64,000 nt of DNA, from the NCBI GenBank assembly GCA_965214435.1, contig OZ243960.1, positions 1,116,001 through 1,180,000 of the forward strand, given 5' to 3'. The position numbers were made by a program, and so were the translations under genes. The notes beneath the pieces were generated by a model that saw only the letters and a list, made by a program, of their open reading frames with translations, did not search any database and had not been told where the DNA came from. Shown piece by piece: positions 50,956 through 59,794 of this stretch. Within the stretch, counting starts at the first letter, position 1. Every line of letters starts with the position of its first letter. Source of the DNA: Rubrobacter_A sp965214435 (GTDB taxonomy: Bacteria > Actinomycetota > Rubrobacteria > Rubrobacterales > Rubrobacteraceae).

Positions 50956-52031
50956 AGAAAGTCCTGCTCGTGGCCGGAGCGCGGCCGAACTTCATGAAGG
51001 TCGCCCCGGTGATCCGTGCCCTGAAAAACTACCCGAAGCTCCAGGTCAGCCTCGTACATACCGGCCAGCACTACGACCCGGCGCTGAGCGGGGTATTCTT
51101 TAAAGAGCTCGGCATACCGGCCCCGGACCTCTTTCTGAACGTCGGACCCGGCACCCAGGCTACCCAGACCGCGAAGGTAATGGTGGCGTTCGAGGCCGCG
51201 CTCCACGAGGATACCCCGGACCTCGTCGTGCTTGTGGGGGATGTGAACTCTACTTTAGGTTGCGCCGTGGTAGCCGCGAAAGCCGGGGTGCCGGTAGCCC
51301 ACGTGGAGGCCGGGCTGCGGTCTTTCGACCGGACGATGCCCGAGGAGATCAACCGCCTGGTCACCGACTCGCTCTCCGACGTTTTCTTCACCACTTCCGT
51401 GGACGCCGACGAAAACCTGATCCGCGAAGGCCACGAACCCGCCAACATACACTTCGTGGGCAACACCATGATAGACACGCTGCTGCGTCACAAGCCGGCC
51501 GCCGCTACCGGCGCGGTTCTCCGGGAGCGTTCCCTGGACCCCGGCGGGTACGTACTCGTTACCCTGCACCGGCCATCGAACGTGGATGACCCCTCGCGGC
51601 TCCGATCCGTGCTGCTCGCGCTGGCCGAGGTTCCGGCACCGGTCGTGTTCCCGGTTCACCCGCGCACCCGGCGTGTGGCGGAGAAGGCCGGTATGGAGAA
51701 TCTGCTGGTAGCCGCCGGTGCCACGGGACCCTCGGGTTACCTGGAGTTTCTGAGCCTCCAGCTACACGCCGCGGTCGTTCTCACGGACTCCGGCGGGGTA
51801 CAGGAGGAAACGACGGCCCTCGGGGTGCCGTGTCTGACCTTCCGGGATAATACCGAGCGGCCTGTGACCATTACCCACGGCACAAACCAGCTTATCGGTA
51901 CGGACCCAGCCGGGATCCCGCCTCATATACAGAAAACCTTGCAAAGTCCAACCCCCGCCGGAGATGGCCCGCCGCTCTGGGACGGACGCGCCGGAGAAAG
52001 AATCGCCGCCACCCTGAACCAGCTTCTTTAA
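50952..52031 (+). CDS. wecB: UDP-GlcNAc 2-epimerase (non-hydrolysing)
   Basis: A 359-aa enzyme: VAGARPNFMKVAPVIRAL, VHTGQHYD, VLVGDVNSTLG, HVEAGLRSFDRTMPEEINR, VTLHRPSNVD, FPVHPRTR, LTDSGGVQEE and NTERPVT. It interconverts UDP-GlcNAc and UDP-ManNAc; combined with the WbpA-like dehydrogenase it could yield a UDP-HexNAc uronic acid. GTG start overlaps the glycosyltransferase stop. Confidence 0.94.
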   Translation: MKKVLLVAGARPNFMKVAPVIRALKNYPKLQVSLVHTGQHYDPALSGVFFKELGIPAPDLFLNVGPGTQATQTAKVMVAFEAALHEDTPDLVVLVGDVNSTLGCAVVAAKAGVPVAHVEAGLRSFDRTMPEEINRLVTDSLSDVFFTTSVDADENLIREGHEPANIHFVGNTMIDTLLRHKPAAATGAVLRERSLDPGGYVLVTLHRPSNVDDPSRLRSVLLALAEVPAPVVFPVHPRTRRVAEKAGMENLLVAAGATGPSGYLEFLSLQLHAAVVLTDSGGVQEETTALGVPCLTFRDNTERPVTITHGTNQLIGTDPAGIPPHIQKTLQSPTPAGDGPPLWDGRAGERIAATLNQLL

Positions 52032-52058
52032 GAACGTTTCAGGAACGCCAGATTCGGC

Positions 52059-52820
52059 CTAGCGGCTCGAAGTCTCGCTGTTCTCGTTATCCCAGTGGAG
52101 GCCGCACTCGGTCTTCTGAAGCCCCGACCACCTACCCGACCGCTCGTCCTCTCCCTCTTCTACCGGCTTGGTCTGCGGCCAACACCCGATGCTCCCATAC
52201 CCTTTGTAGAGCAGCGGGTTCACCGGGACATCATGCTCCCTTACGTACCCCCACACCTCTTCCTTGCTCCACGCCGCCAGAGGTGCCACCTTTGCCGCCT
52301 CGTACCGCTCCTCATACCCTACAACCGGCGTAGCGGCCCGCTGCGGTGTCTGATCCCTGCGGATACCCGTCACCCAGGCCCCGTACCCTTCCATCGCCCG
52401 CTGCATCGGCTCTACCTTCCGTATCCGGCAGCACGCGTCCGGCCGGCACCCGTACATGCCCGCCCCGTAGCGGGCGACCTGCTCCTCTATGGACAATGCC
52501 GGCCGCAATACCTCAAGGCGCAACCCCTTGTAGCGGTCACCAGCCATCACCTCTTCGCGGAAGCGCACCGTCTCGGGAAAGAGAAAGCCGGTGTCTATGG
52601 AGAGGACGGTGACCTTGTCTGTTATGCGGCTGAGGATGTCGAGCAGCACCATGCCCTCCGCGCCGCCAAAGGACACAGAGAGGGCAAGCTCCTCACCGTA
52701 CTCCTCGGCCGCCCACCGCAGCACCTCTTCGGCACTCGATCCCTCCAGGCGTGCCGACTCCCTCTCGGTTTCAACCTTTAGAAGCCGAGATGTTTCATTG
52801 CTACCGCTGTCGAACAACAC
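52059..52820 (-). CDS. CysH-like APS/PAPS reductase lacking one Fe-S ligand
   Basis: A 253-aa adenylylsulfate-reductase-family protein: SFGGAEGMVLLD (SGGKD-like loop), SIDTGFLFPET, C130-C131, C213-W-P-Q216 and the catalytic C239 in ECGLH. The CC...CxxC set that holds the [4Fe-4S] cluster of assimilatory APS reductases is present except that the fourth Cys is Gln. The enzyme would reduce APS or PAPS to sulfite, the sulfur donor for UDP-sulfoquinovose synthase. It sits, reversed, at the right end of the sulfo-glycan block rather than in a cys operon. It may be a functional variant or a protein with altered cluster chemistry. Confidence 0.85.
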   Translation of the reverse strand: MLFDSGSNETSRLLKVETERESARLEGSSAEEVLRWAAEEYGEELALSVSFGGAEGMVLLDILSRITDKVTVLSIDTGFLFPETVRFREEVMAGDRYKGLRLEVLRPALSIEEQVARYGAGMYGCRPDACCRIRKVEPMQRAMEGYGAWVTGIRRDQTPQRAATPVVGYEERYEAAKVAPLAAWSKEEVWGYVREHDVPVNPLLYKGYGSIGCWPQTKPVEEGEDERSGRWSGLQKTECGLHWDNENSETSSR

Positions 52821-52966
52821 CCCGCCCCCCGAAGTCTCTGGTATACCCGAACATGTTTCCTAGACTTAAAATCATCCACAGTACCTTAACAAAACTTTTA
52901 CCTCACAACCAAAGAGACTTTCAGCCAGGTACTTCTATACTCCGAGCTTGAGTAAGATTACGGACT

Positions 52967-55900
52967 CTAGCGAAGTTCTTCCAGCTTCGCTTGTGCGAGG
53001 GATGAGTCAGGGTCAGCCTCCAGCGCCGCCTCATACGCCTCCCTCGCCTCTCCCTCTCTGCCCCGACTACCATACAGGTCCCCCAACGCTACCCACCCCT
53101 CCGCCCGCAAACCCGCCTCCTGCCACGGCAGTAGCTCTAGCTCTACCGACCGCCTTAGCTCTCTCTCCGCCTTCCCGTAGTACCCCTCCGAGTCCTCGTT
53201 AGAGCTATCGCCGGAGCCGTCGCTGGAGCTATCGCTATCATCGCCTTCGCCGCCGCTGCGGGTAGCGAGGGTGTAGTAGACCTCTCCTAGCTTGAGACGG
53301 TAGTAGGCGTTGTCGGGCTCTAGCTCCACCGAGCGCTCGTAGGAGCTAGCCGCCGCCTCAAAGTCGCCGGCCGAGGAGTGGTAGGTGGCTATCTCGGCTT
53401 CTAGCTCTGCGGAAAGCGGCTCTAGCTCTCGGGCCTTCTCATACTGCTCCCCGGCTTGCTCTTCAGCCCGCCGCTCGGCTTGCCGCTGGGCGTCGCCGGC
53501 TTCTTGGTCGGCGCTAGCTGTTGAGGCGTTAGCTGCTGAGGCGTTGGCTTGTGCGGCCAGGGAGATCACCGAGCCCAGCCGGGCGTGGTAAGAGGCTACC
53601 TCGGGGTAGGTCTCGACCACCGCCTCCTGCTCGGCCACCGCCTCCGCCGGCTTCTCGAACAAGAGGGCTGAGGCCAGCCTCTGGCGGAGGGCGGCGTTCT
53701 CTGGGAAGCGCTCGGCGGCTTCTCTGAGGGTGCTCTGGGCGGCGGTAAAGTCCCCGGCGGCGGTGTAGGCGTCGGCGGCCAGGGAGAAGAGGGGAGGCTG
53801 TAGGTCTTGGGGAGCTGTGTCGAGGGCACTCTGATAGGTGGCGGCGGCCTGGGCTGGTCGGTTGAGTTCGGAGTAGGCGGCGGCGAGGCCGGCCAGCGTC
53901 CCTACTTCCTCCTCCGGGCTACCGGCTCCGCTCAGGGCTTGCTGGTAGGCCTGGGCCGCCGCGAGCCACCGTCCGTTGTTCAGGTAGAGTGCGGCCTGGG
54001 TCACTGGCGAGGGTTCGAGGGTGTCGCGGTCTACTCTGTAGAGTTGGTAGCGGTTGCCAGGGTTGTCGAGGGTGGTGACGCCTGGCAGGCTGCCGAGTGT
54101 TGGGTTGAGTTCGGAGCCTTGTGGCAGGAGGATGTAGTCTATTTTCTGGGCTTGGAGCATCTTTACCATGTTGTCGTCCGGGGCCCGGGCTTCGAGAAAG
54201 GTCTTCAGGCTCTGTGCCTGGCGGGCGGTAAAGGACTCGGAGTCTCCGCCTTCTTCCGGGGCTCCGTCCTGCGGGACCTGACCCCGCTGGCTAAAGACGC
54301 CGGCCGGGGCCACGTACGCGGGGATGCACCCGCTCTCGGGGCTGGGGGCGAGGAACTTGCGCGAGGAGTCCCGGGTTGGCAGGTTCTCGCTCATCCACCG
54401 GAACGCCGGGTCTTTGCAGGTGGCCTCGCTCTCGGCGGTCTCGCCGGTATTCGCTGCGGCCCGGATACCCTGGAGGCTTCTCGGCAGGGAAATGGAGATC
54501 AGGGCTCCGATCAGCACCACGGCCATCAGGGGCATGAGGAGCCGTCCCGCCGCCGGACCGCCGAGCCGCCCCGCTGTGTACCGGATCGCCGTCCACCCCG
54601 CCCATCCGAGGGTGAGCACGGCCGCCAGGGGCAGCGGCCAGGCCAGCCTGAAGAGCATCCACGGACCCACGACCCCCGCTATGGCCGTGGTCAGCGGCGG
54701 GACGTACAGCAGGACTGGCACAACCAGGAGCGTCCCGAGCAGTACCTGGGCCGCGACGTCCTTTTTGAGCCTCCACGCCAGAAAAGGAACCCCGAGGATG
54801 TAGGAAGCCAGGATTGCGGGTTCCAGAACGAGGTCCGGGTGCATTATGTACCCGCCGTCCCCGAGCGGCAGCAGCCGGCCACTCGCCTGCCACACGGAGA
54901 CCAGGTACTCGACCCTCGCCTCGGAGGTGGAATCTAGCTTCGAGAGCAGCCGGCTGCCGGTTAGCAGCAGGTACCCGGCGGGCACCCCGACGAGGCCGAG
55001 CAAGACCGCCCCCAACCCGCCGGCCCGTATCCACGCCGTCTTGTCCCGGAGGTTCGACAGCAGGTGCAGCGGCAAGAGTCCCGCCACCGGGATGCCGATG
55101 AAAACCAGCCCGAGCGGGTGCACCGCCGCGACGGTCAGGCACACGAAGAAGAACAGCCACAGGTACCGGCGTCCCCGCGCCCTCAAGAACAGCGTTACTA
55201 ACAGAAGGGCGACCGGCAAGAAGATAAACCGGGCGGCGAACTTGTCTTCGGTAACACGTCCGACAAGCTCGCTGCCGGGCGGCAGGAGTGTGAAGTCTAT
55301 GTGGGTCAGGAAGAAAACCGCCGCGGCGGAGCCGGTCAAGAGCGCCGCCGGCCGGCTCCCCACGAGCACCAGCGCCAGCGCGTAGACCGCCAGCAGCGTG
55401 ATCCCGACGAGCGCCGGCCCCAGGTAGCCAGAGACCAGAACCACGGGGTCTATGCCGGATACCCTGGAGAGGGCGGCCTGCACGAGCAGCCACCCGTTGA
55501 CCGACAACCGCGAGAAACCCTGCACCTCGGTGCCGTAGCCCGGCAGGTAGGTACCGAGGCTGTCCGTGTTCAGGAACTGCCGGACGTAGCCCAGGTAGGT
55601 CCAGAAGTCCTCTTCCGGAGCGGGTACCCGCTCCCGCGCGGTGTAGGCTAGAGCGCCGGCGAGCAGGATTAAAGGGACCCAGAGCAGGCGGTCCAGTGGA
55701 GACCCGCCGTACCCCCGGACCGCCCGGCCCCCGGACCAGCCGTAGCGCACGTCGAGTACCGCCAGGATCAGAAAGCCGCCGAGCAGCGCGCCGCAAGCCA
55801 GGAGGTACACACCGAGGTCCACGTGCAAGACCAGCGCCCCGACGCCGACCAACCCGTAGACGCCCGTGCTCAGCGCAAAAGCCACCGGTACCCGGACGGT

Positions 55901-56158
55901 GGCCGGAAGGTGACGGCTCGTAAAGAGCCGGGCCAGCACCAGACCGGGCACCATAAAAAGAACGAAGCTCGCCAGAAAGAGTACCGGCTGGAGCCCCTGG
56001 GAAAGCGTCGGGGCCAGCACCCTGAAGAAGATCACGGCCATCAGAGAAAGCGCTCCGGCGGCCGGCAGGAATATGCCAGCGAGCCCCGGCTTCCGGCCGA
56101 CCGTAACAAAACCTTTTTTCCTGGTTTTAGGGCCTTTTCCGTGGCGTCCGGTAAGCAT
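52967..56158 (-). CDS. Polytopic membrane protein with C-terminal TPR domain (copy 2)
   Basis: A 1063-aa paralogue of the protein at 28865. About 12-14 hydrophobic helices (residues ~25-590) share only scattered motifs with copy 1 (RVTEDKFAARF, AVHPLGLVFIGIP), whereas the TPR half from about residue 680 on is nearly identical in protein and DNA. Small insertions (a few extra Ala/Ser-rich codons) lie in the coiled insert. Its promoter region is divergent from rfbB, mirroring copy 1, which is divergent from the CapD-like gene. A glycan ligase/polymerase or transferase role is plausible but unproven. Confidence 0.78.
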   Translation of the reverse strand: MLTGRHGKGPKTRKKGFVTVGRKPGLAGIFLPAAGALSLMAVIFFRVLAPTLSQGLQPVLFLASFVLFMVPGLVLARLFTSRHLPATVRVPVAFALSTGVYGLVGVGALVLHVDLGVYLLACGALLGGFLILAVLDVRYGWSGGRAVRGYGGSPLDRLLWVPLILLAGALAYTARERVPAPEEDFWTYLGYVRQFLNTDSLGTYLPGYGTEVQGFSRLSVNGWLLVQAALSRVSGIDPVVLVSGYLGPALVGITLLAVYALALVLVGSRPAALLTGSAAAVFFLTHIDFTLLPPGSELVGRVTEDKFAARFIFLPVALLLVTLFLRARGRRYLWLFFFVCLTVAAVHPLGLVFIGIPVAGLLPLHLLSNLRDKTAWIRAGGLGAVLLGLVGVPAGYLLLTGSRLLSKLDSTSEARVEYLVSVWQASGRLLPLGDGGYIMHPDLVLEPAILASYILGVPFLAWRLKKDVAAQVLLGTLLVVPVLLYVPPLTTAIAGVVGPWMLFRLAWPLPLAAVLTLGWAGWTAIRYTAGRLGGPAAGRLLMPLMAVVLIGALISISLPRSLQGIRAAANTGETAESEATCKDPAFRWMSENLPTRDSSRKFLAPSPESGCIPAYVAPAGVFSQRGQVPQDGAPEEGGDSESFTARQAQSLKTFLEARAPDDNMVKMLQAQKIDYILLPQGSELNPTLGSLPGVTTLDNPGNRYQLYRVDRDTLEPSPVTQAALYLNNGRWLAAAQAYQQALSGAGSPEEEVGTLAGLAAAYSELNRPAQAAATYQSALDTAPQDLQPPLFSLAADAYTAAGDFTAAQSTLREAAERFPENAALRQRLASALLFEKPAEAVAEQEAVVETYPEVASYHARLGSVISLAAQANASAANASTASADQEAGDAQRQAERRAEEQAGEQYEKARELEPLSAELEAEIATYHSSAGDFEAAASSYERSVELEPDNAYYRLKLGEVYYTLATRSGGEGDDSDSSSDGSGDSSNEDSEGYYGKAERELRRSVELELLPWQEAGLRAEGWVALGDLYGSRGREGEAREAYEAALEADPDSSLAQAKLEELR
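53004..54108. repeat. Direct repeat, right copy (TPR-coding DNA)
   Basis: Counterpart of 28902-29980 in the same orientation. It matches best from 53004 to about 53950. Recombination between the copies would remove or circularise 24.1 kb and leave a full-length hybrid membrane-TPR gene. Confidence 0.9.
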
Positions 56159-56219
56159 ACTTTCCGGATTCTAGCAGCATCCCCCGGAGACGAAGCTTCC
56201 CGCGGACGCCGGGGCGCTG

Positions 56220-56247
56220 TTCCGTCCCCGCGCATGTTCTGTATACT
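56220..56247 (+). promoter_or_regulatory. Possible promoter of the rfb operon
   Basis: TTCCGT (56220-56225), 16-bp spacer, TATACT (56242-56247), about 70 nt before the rfbB start. The -35 is weak. Confidence 0.35.
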
Positions 56248-56317
56248 TAGAGAGCCGTAGGATCACAGAAAGTCAAGGTTTGCGTAGCTTCGTGCTTTGG
56301 TCGGGGGAGAAGAATTT

Positions 56318-57418
56318 GTGAGCGAGACGGGATCCAGCGACAAAACCCTCCTGGTTACCGGGGGAGCCGGGTTTATCGGGGGTAACTTCGTCCTCGGCGC
56401 GGTCGGAGACGATATTCCGGTCGTGACCCTGGACGCGCTCACCTACGCCGGTAACCGGGATACGCTGGCTCCTATCATGGACCATCCGTCCCACGTCTTT
56501 GTCGAGGGCGACATCGGCGACCGGCGGCTGGTCGGGAAGCTTCTCGCGGGTTACAAGCCGGCGGCGGTCGTAAATTTCGCCGCCGAGTCCCACGTGGACC
56601 GCTCCATAGACGGCCCCAAAGACTTTATAAACACCAACGTCGTCGGTACTTTCGAGCTACTGGAAGCTGTACGGTCTTATACAGACGATCTCGGCCGGGA
56701 AGAAAAGGAGAATTTCCGATTTCTTCATGTCTCGACCGATGAGGTGTACGGGTCTCTCGGGTCTTCGGGTCTTTTTACCGAGGAGTCACCGTACAAGCCG
56801 AACTCCCCGTACTCGGCCACGAAAGCGGCGTCGGACCACCTGGTGCGGGCCTACCACCACACCTACGGGTTGCCAGCTATTATCACCAACTGCTCCAACA
56901 ACTACGGTCCGTATCAGTTCCCGGAAAAGCTGCTTCCGCTGACGATCTACAACGCCCTCGAAGGTAAGCCGCTGCCAATCTACGGCGACGGCGGCAACGT
57001 CCGGGACTGGCTCTACGTCGAGGACCACTGCCGGGCGCTGCGGCGGGTGCTCGCCGCCGGCCGTCCCGGAGAGGTGTACAACATCGGCGGCCACAACGAA
57101 AAGATGAACCTGGAAGTCGTCCACGCGGTCTGTGAGTTGCTCGACCGACTAGTACCGGACTCCCCGTTCGCTCCGCACGCGGAGCTTATCTCGTTTGTCG
57201 AGGACCGTCCCGGCCACGACCGCCGCTACGCCGTAGACGCCGCGAAGATAGAGCGGGAGCTGGGCTGGACCCCGGAAGAAACCTTCGCGTCGGGCCTGGA
57301 GAAGACCGTCCGCTGGTACCTCGAAAACCGGGAGTGGTCGAGGACGGCGCTCTCCGGTGGCTACGGGGGCGAGCGGTTGGGGTTGCTCGGGGTGGAGCCG
57401 GGAGGTGGACGTAGGTGA
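56318..57418 (+). CDS. rfbB: dTDP-glucose 4,6-dehydratase
   Basis: A 366-aa extended SDR: LVTGGAGFIGGNF, FAAESHVDRSI, HVSTDEVYGSLG, active-site YSATKAASD, NCSNNYGPYQFPEKL and GDGGNVRDWLYVEDH. It makes dTDP-4-keto-6-deoxyglucose, step two of dTDP-L-rhamnose synthesis. GTG 56318 is chosen for GGGGGAGAA upstream; a TTG 21 nt earlier is in frame. The stop overlaps rfbA (GTGA). Gene order is rfbB-A-C-D. Confidence 0.95.
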   Translation: MSETGSSDKTLLVTGGAGFIGGNFVLGAVGDDIPVVTLDALTYAGNRDTLAPIMDHPSHVFVEGDIGDRRLVGKLLAGYKPAAVVNFAAESHVDRSIDGPKDFINTNVVGTFELLEAVRSYTDDLGREEKENFRFLHVSTDEVYGSLGSSGLFTEESPYKPNSPYSATKAASDHLVRAYHHTYGLPAIITNCSNNYGPYQFPEKLLPLTIYNALEGKPLPIYGDGGNVRDWLYVEDHCRALRRVLAAGRPGEVYNIGGHNEKMNLEVVHAVCELLDRLVPDSPFAPHAELISFVEDRPGHDRRYAVDAAKIERELGWTPEETFASGLEKTVRWYLENREWSRTALSGGYGGERLGLLGVEPGGGRR

Positions 57419-58344
57419 AGGGCATAATCCTCGCCGGGGGGTCTGGGTCGCGGCTGTATCCGCTGACGCTCGCGGTCAGCAAGCAGCTACTCCCGGTCTA
57501 TGACAAGCCCATGATCTACTACCCGCTATCCACCCTCATGCAGGCCGGCATCCGGGAGATACTGGTGATCTCCACTCCCGCCGACCTTCCCCGCTTCGAG
57601 GAGCTGCTCGGGGACGGCTCCCGGTGGGGCCTAAACTTCTCCTACGCGGTCCAGCCGGAGCCCGGCGGCCTCGCCCAGGCTTTTATTATCGGGCGGGACT
57701 TTGTCGGGGATGACGACGTAGCCCTGATCCTGGGCGACAATATCTTTTTCGGATACGGTTTCGGGGACATCCTGCACCGGGCCTCTGGAGGATCTACCGA
57801 TAGCCGGGCCGGGGCCACGGTCTTGGGCTACTACGTCCGGGACCCCGAGCGTTACGGGGTGGTCGAGTTCGACCAGGGGGGTAGCGTCCTGAGCATCGAG
57901 GAGAAGCCCGAGCGTCCGCGGTCCCACTACGCGGTAACCGGGCTCTACTTCTACGATAACCGGGTGCTCGACATAGCGGGCGGATTATCGCCCTCGGCAC
58001 GGGGGGAGTTGGAGATCACCGACGTCAACGTAGAGTACCTGCGCCGGCAAGAGCTGCAGGTCGCGGTGATGGGCCGCGGCATGGCGTGGCTCGACGCCGG
58101 TACCCACGACTCGTTGCAGCAGGCGACCAACTTCGTCGAGACCATCGAGCAGCGCCAGGGCCTAAAGATAGCGTGCCCGGAGGAGATCTCCTACCGCCTC
58201 GGCTACATCGGCGCCGACCAGCTCTCCCGCCTCGCCGAACCGATGCGCAAGAACGGCTACGGCCGCTACCTGCTGGAACTACTAGAAAACCCCGGCCCAC
58301 CCGGAGAAGAGTCCCCGCACGTACTCGGTGGCTTGAGAGCGTGA
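57415..58344 (+). CDS. rfbA: Glucose-1-phosphate thymidylyltransferase
   Basis: A 309-aa nucleotidyltransferase: ILAGGSGSRLYPLT, KQLLPVYDKPMIYYPLS, EPGGLAQAFIIG, LGDNIFFG, EEKPERPRSHYAVTGLYFYD and WLDAGTHDSL. It forms dTDP-glucose, the first step to dTDP-rhamnose. GTG start in the rfbB stop overlap; the stop overlaps rfbC in the same manner. Confidence 0.96.
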   Translation: MKGIILAGGSGSRLYPLTLAVSKQLLPVYDKPMIYYPLSTLMQAGIREILVISTPADLPRFEELLGDGSRWGLNFSYAVQPEPGGLAQAFIIGRDFVGDDDVALILGDNIFFGYGFGDILHRASGGSTDSRAGATVLGYYVRDPERYGVVEFDQGGSVLSIEEKPERPRSHYAVTGLYFYDNRVLDIAGGLSPSARGELEITDVNVEYLRRQELQVAVMGRGMAWLDAGTHDSLQQATNFVETIEQRQGLKIACPEEISYRLGYIGADQLSRLAEPMRKNGYGRYLLELLENPGPPGEESPHVLGGLRA

Positions 58345-58892
58345 ACATCGTCGAGACCAGCCTGCCGGGAGCCCTGATCTTCGAGCCCGACGTCCACGGC
58401 GACGACCGGGGCTTCTTCCTCGAATCCTACAACGAAGCCCGCTACAAAGAACACGGCCTTCCACATTTCGTCCAGGATAACCTCTCCTACTCCAGAAACG
58501 GCGTCCTCCGCGGCCTCCACTTCCAGAACCCGAATCCTCAGGGCAAGCTAGTCTCCGTGCTCGAAGGCGAGGTCTACGACGTCGCGGTGGATATCCGGGT
58601 CGGCTCCCCGACCTTCGGCCGCTGGACCGGTGTCTACCTCTCCGCCGAGAATAAACGCCAGTTCTACGTCCCCGAGAACTTCGCCCACGGTTTCGTGGTA
58701 ACCGGAGATGTTGCTTTGTTCTCATACAAATGCACGGCGTACTACAGCCCGGAGGACGAGGGTACCGTGCTTTGGAGTGACCCGGACATCGGGGTGGAGT
58801 GGCCGGTCCGGGAACCGACCCTCTCCGCCAAGGACCAGGACGCCCAGCCCTTGCGCGGGTTGCCGGAGGGTGTCTTGCCGGATTACTCTTGA
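58341..58892 (+). CDS. rfbC: dTDP-4-dehydrorhamnose 3,5-epimerase
   Basis: A 183-aa cupin: DDRGFFLESYN, FVQDNLSYSRNGVLRGLHFQ (catalytic His), GEVYDVAVDIR, VPENFAHGF and YYSPEDEGTVLWSDPDIGVEWP. Complete and of family length. The GTG start at 58341 overlaps rfbA by 4 bp; the end overlaps rfbD as TTGA. Confidence 0.96.
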   Translation: MNIVETSLPGALIFEPDVHGDDRGFFLESYNEARYKEHGLPHFVQDNLSYSRNGVLRGLHFQNPNPQGKLVSVLEGEVYDVAVDIRVGSPTFGRWTGVYLSAENKRQFYVPENFAHGFVVTGDVALFSYKCTAYYSPEDEGTVLWSDPDIGVEWPVREPTLSAKDQDAQPLRGLPEGVLPDYS

Positions 58893-59794
58893 GCGAGCGG
58901 CGGATATTGCTGTTCGGCGGCAGCGGCCAGGTTGGCTGGGAGTTGCAGCGCACCCTGTCTACGCTGGGCGAGGTATCCGCCCCGTCTAGCGCGCGGGCGG
59001 ACTTTGCAAATCCGGAGGGGTTACGCGCCGTCGTGCGGGAACTTCGGCCGGACCTCGTTGTAAACGCCGCGGCCTACACCGCCGTGGACAACGCCGAAAA
59101 AGAGCCGGACCTCGCGACGGCCGTAAATGGCGTAGCCCCCGGAGTACTGGCTGAAGAAGCCGGTAGGGCTGGTGCGGCGCTCGTCCACTACTCGACCGAT
59201 TACGTCTTCGACGGTGAGAAAGCCGCGCCGTACATTGAGGAGGATGAGGCGGCCCCGATCAACGTCTACGGAGAAAGCAAGCTCGCCGGGGAGGAGGCTG
59301 TAACCAACTCTGGCGCGCCGCACTTAGTGCTGCGCACGAGCTGGGTCTACGGGATGCGGGGCAAGAACTTCTTGCGGACCATTCTGAGGCTCGCCGGAGA
59401 GCGCGAGGAGTTGAAGATAGTGGACGACCAGATCGGGGCTCCCACCTGGTCTCGCGCCATCGCCGAAGCCACCGCCCAGGTACTCATTCAGAGTAAGGGA
59501 AACTTCGCCGGCTTTCTCGGAGAAAGCGGCGGTCTCTATCACCTATCCGCCGCTGGAGAAACTAGCTGGTACGGTTTCGCCCGCCGCATACTGGACCTCT
59601 CGGCCAGGCACTGCTCTTTTACGCTGGAGGAACTACGAGCGATACCGACGGAAGAGTACCCGACTCCGGCCGCCCGGCCGGCTTCCAGCACCCTCTCTTG
59701 CGAAAAGCTGGAAGAGACGTTTGGGCTGTACCTGCCCTCCTGGGAGACGCAGTTACGGCTGTGTCTCGATACCGGCGGGCAGCCGGCCGGATGA
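58889..59794 (+). CDS. rfbD: dTDP-4-dehydrorhamnose reductase
   Basis: A 301-aa SDR: ILLFGGSGQVGWELQRTL, NAAAYTAVDNAE, HYSTDYVFDG, active-site YGESKLAGE, LRTSWVYG and a typical rhamnose-reductase C-terminus (EEYPTPAARPASSTLSCEKL region). It completes dTDP-L-rhamnose. The TTG start is fixed by its overlap with the rfbC stop, and the stop overlaps the flippase start (ATGA). Confidence 0.94.
   Translation: MSERRILLFGGSGQVGWELQRTLSTLGEVSAPSSARADFANPEGLRAVVRELRPDLVVNAAAYTAVDNAEKEPDLATAVNGVAPGVLAEEAGRAGAALVHYSTDYVFDGEKAAPYIEEDEAAPINVYGESKLAGEEAVTNSGAPHLVLRTSWVYGMRGKNFLRTILRLAGEREELKIVDDQIGAPTWSRAIAEATAQVLIQSKGNFAGFLGESGGLYHLSAAGETSWYGFARRILDLSARHCSFTLEELRAIPTEEYPTPAARPASSTLSCEKLEETFGLYLPSWETQLRLCLDTGGQPAG

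Noticed and set aside
28902..54108. Composite transposon bounded by the direct repeats
   Set aside because: The repeats are protein-coding TPR sequence with no transposase or terminal inverted repeats; homologous recombination, not transposition, is the sensible reading.
53807..54937. 376-codon + strand frame antisense to the second membrane-TPR gene
   Set aside because: Shadow of the TPR and membrane-coding sequence, with no independent features.
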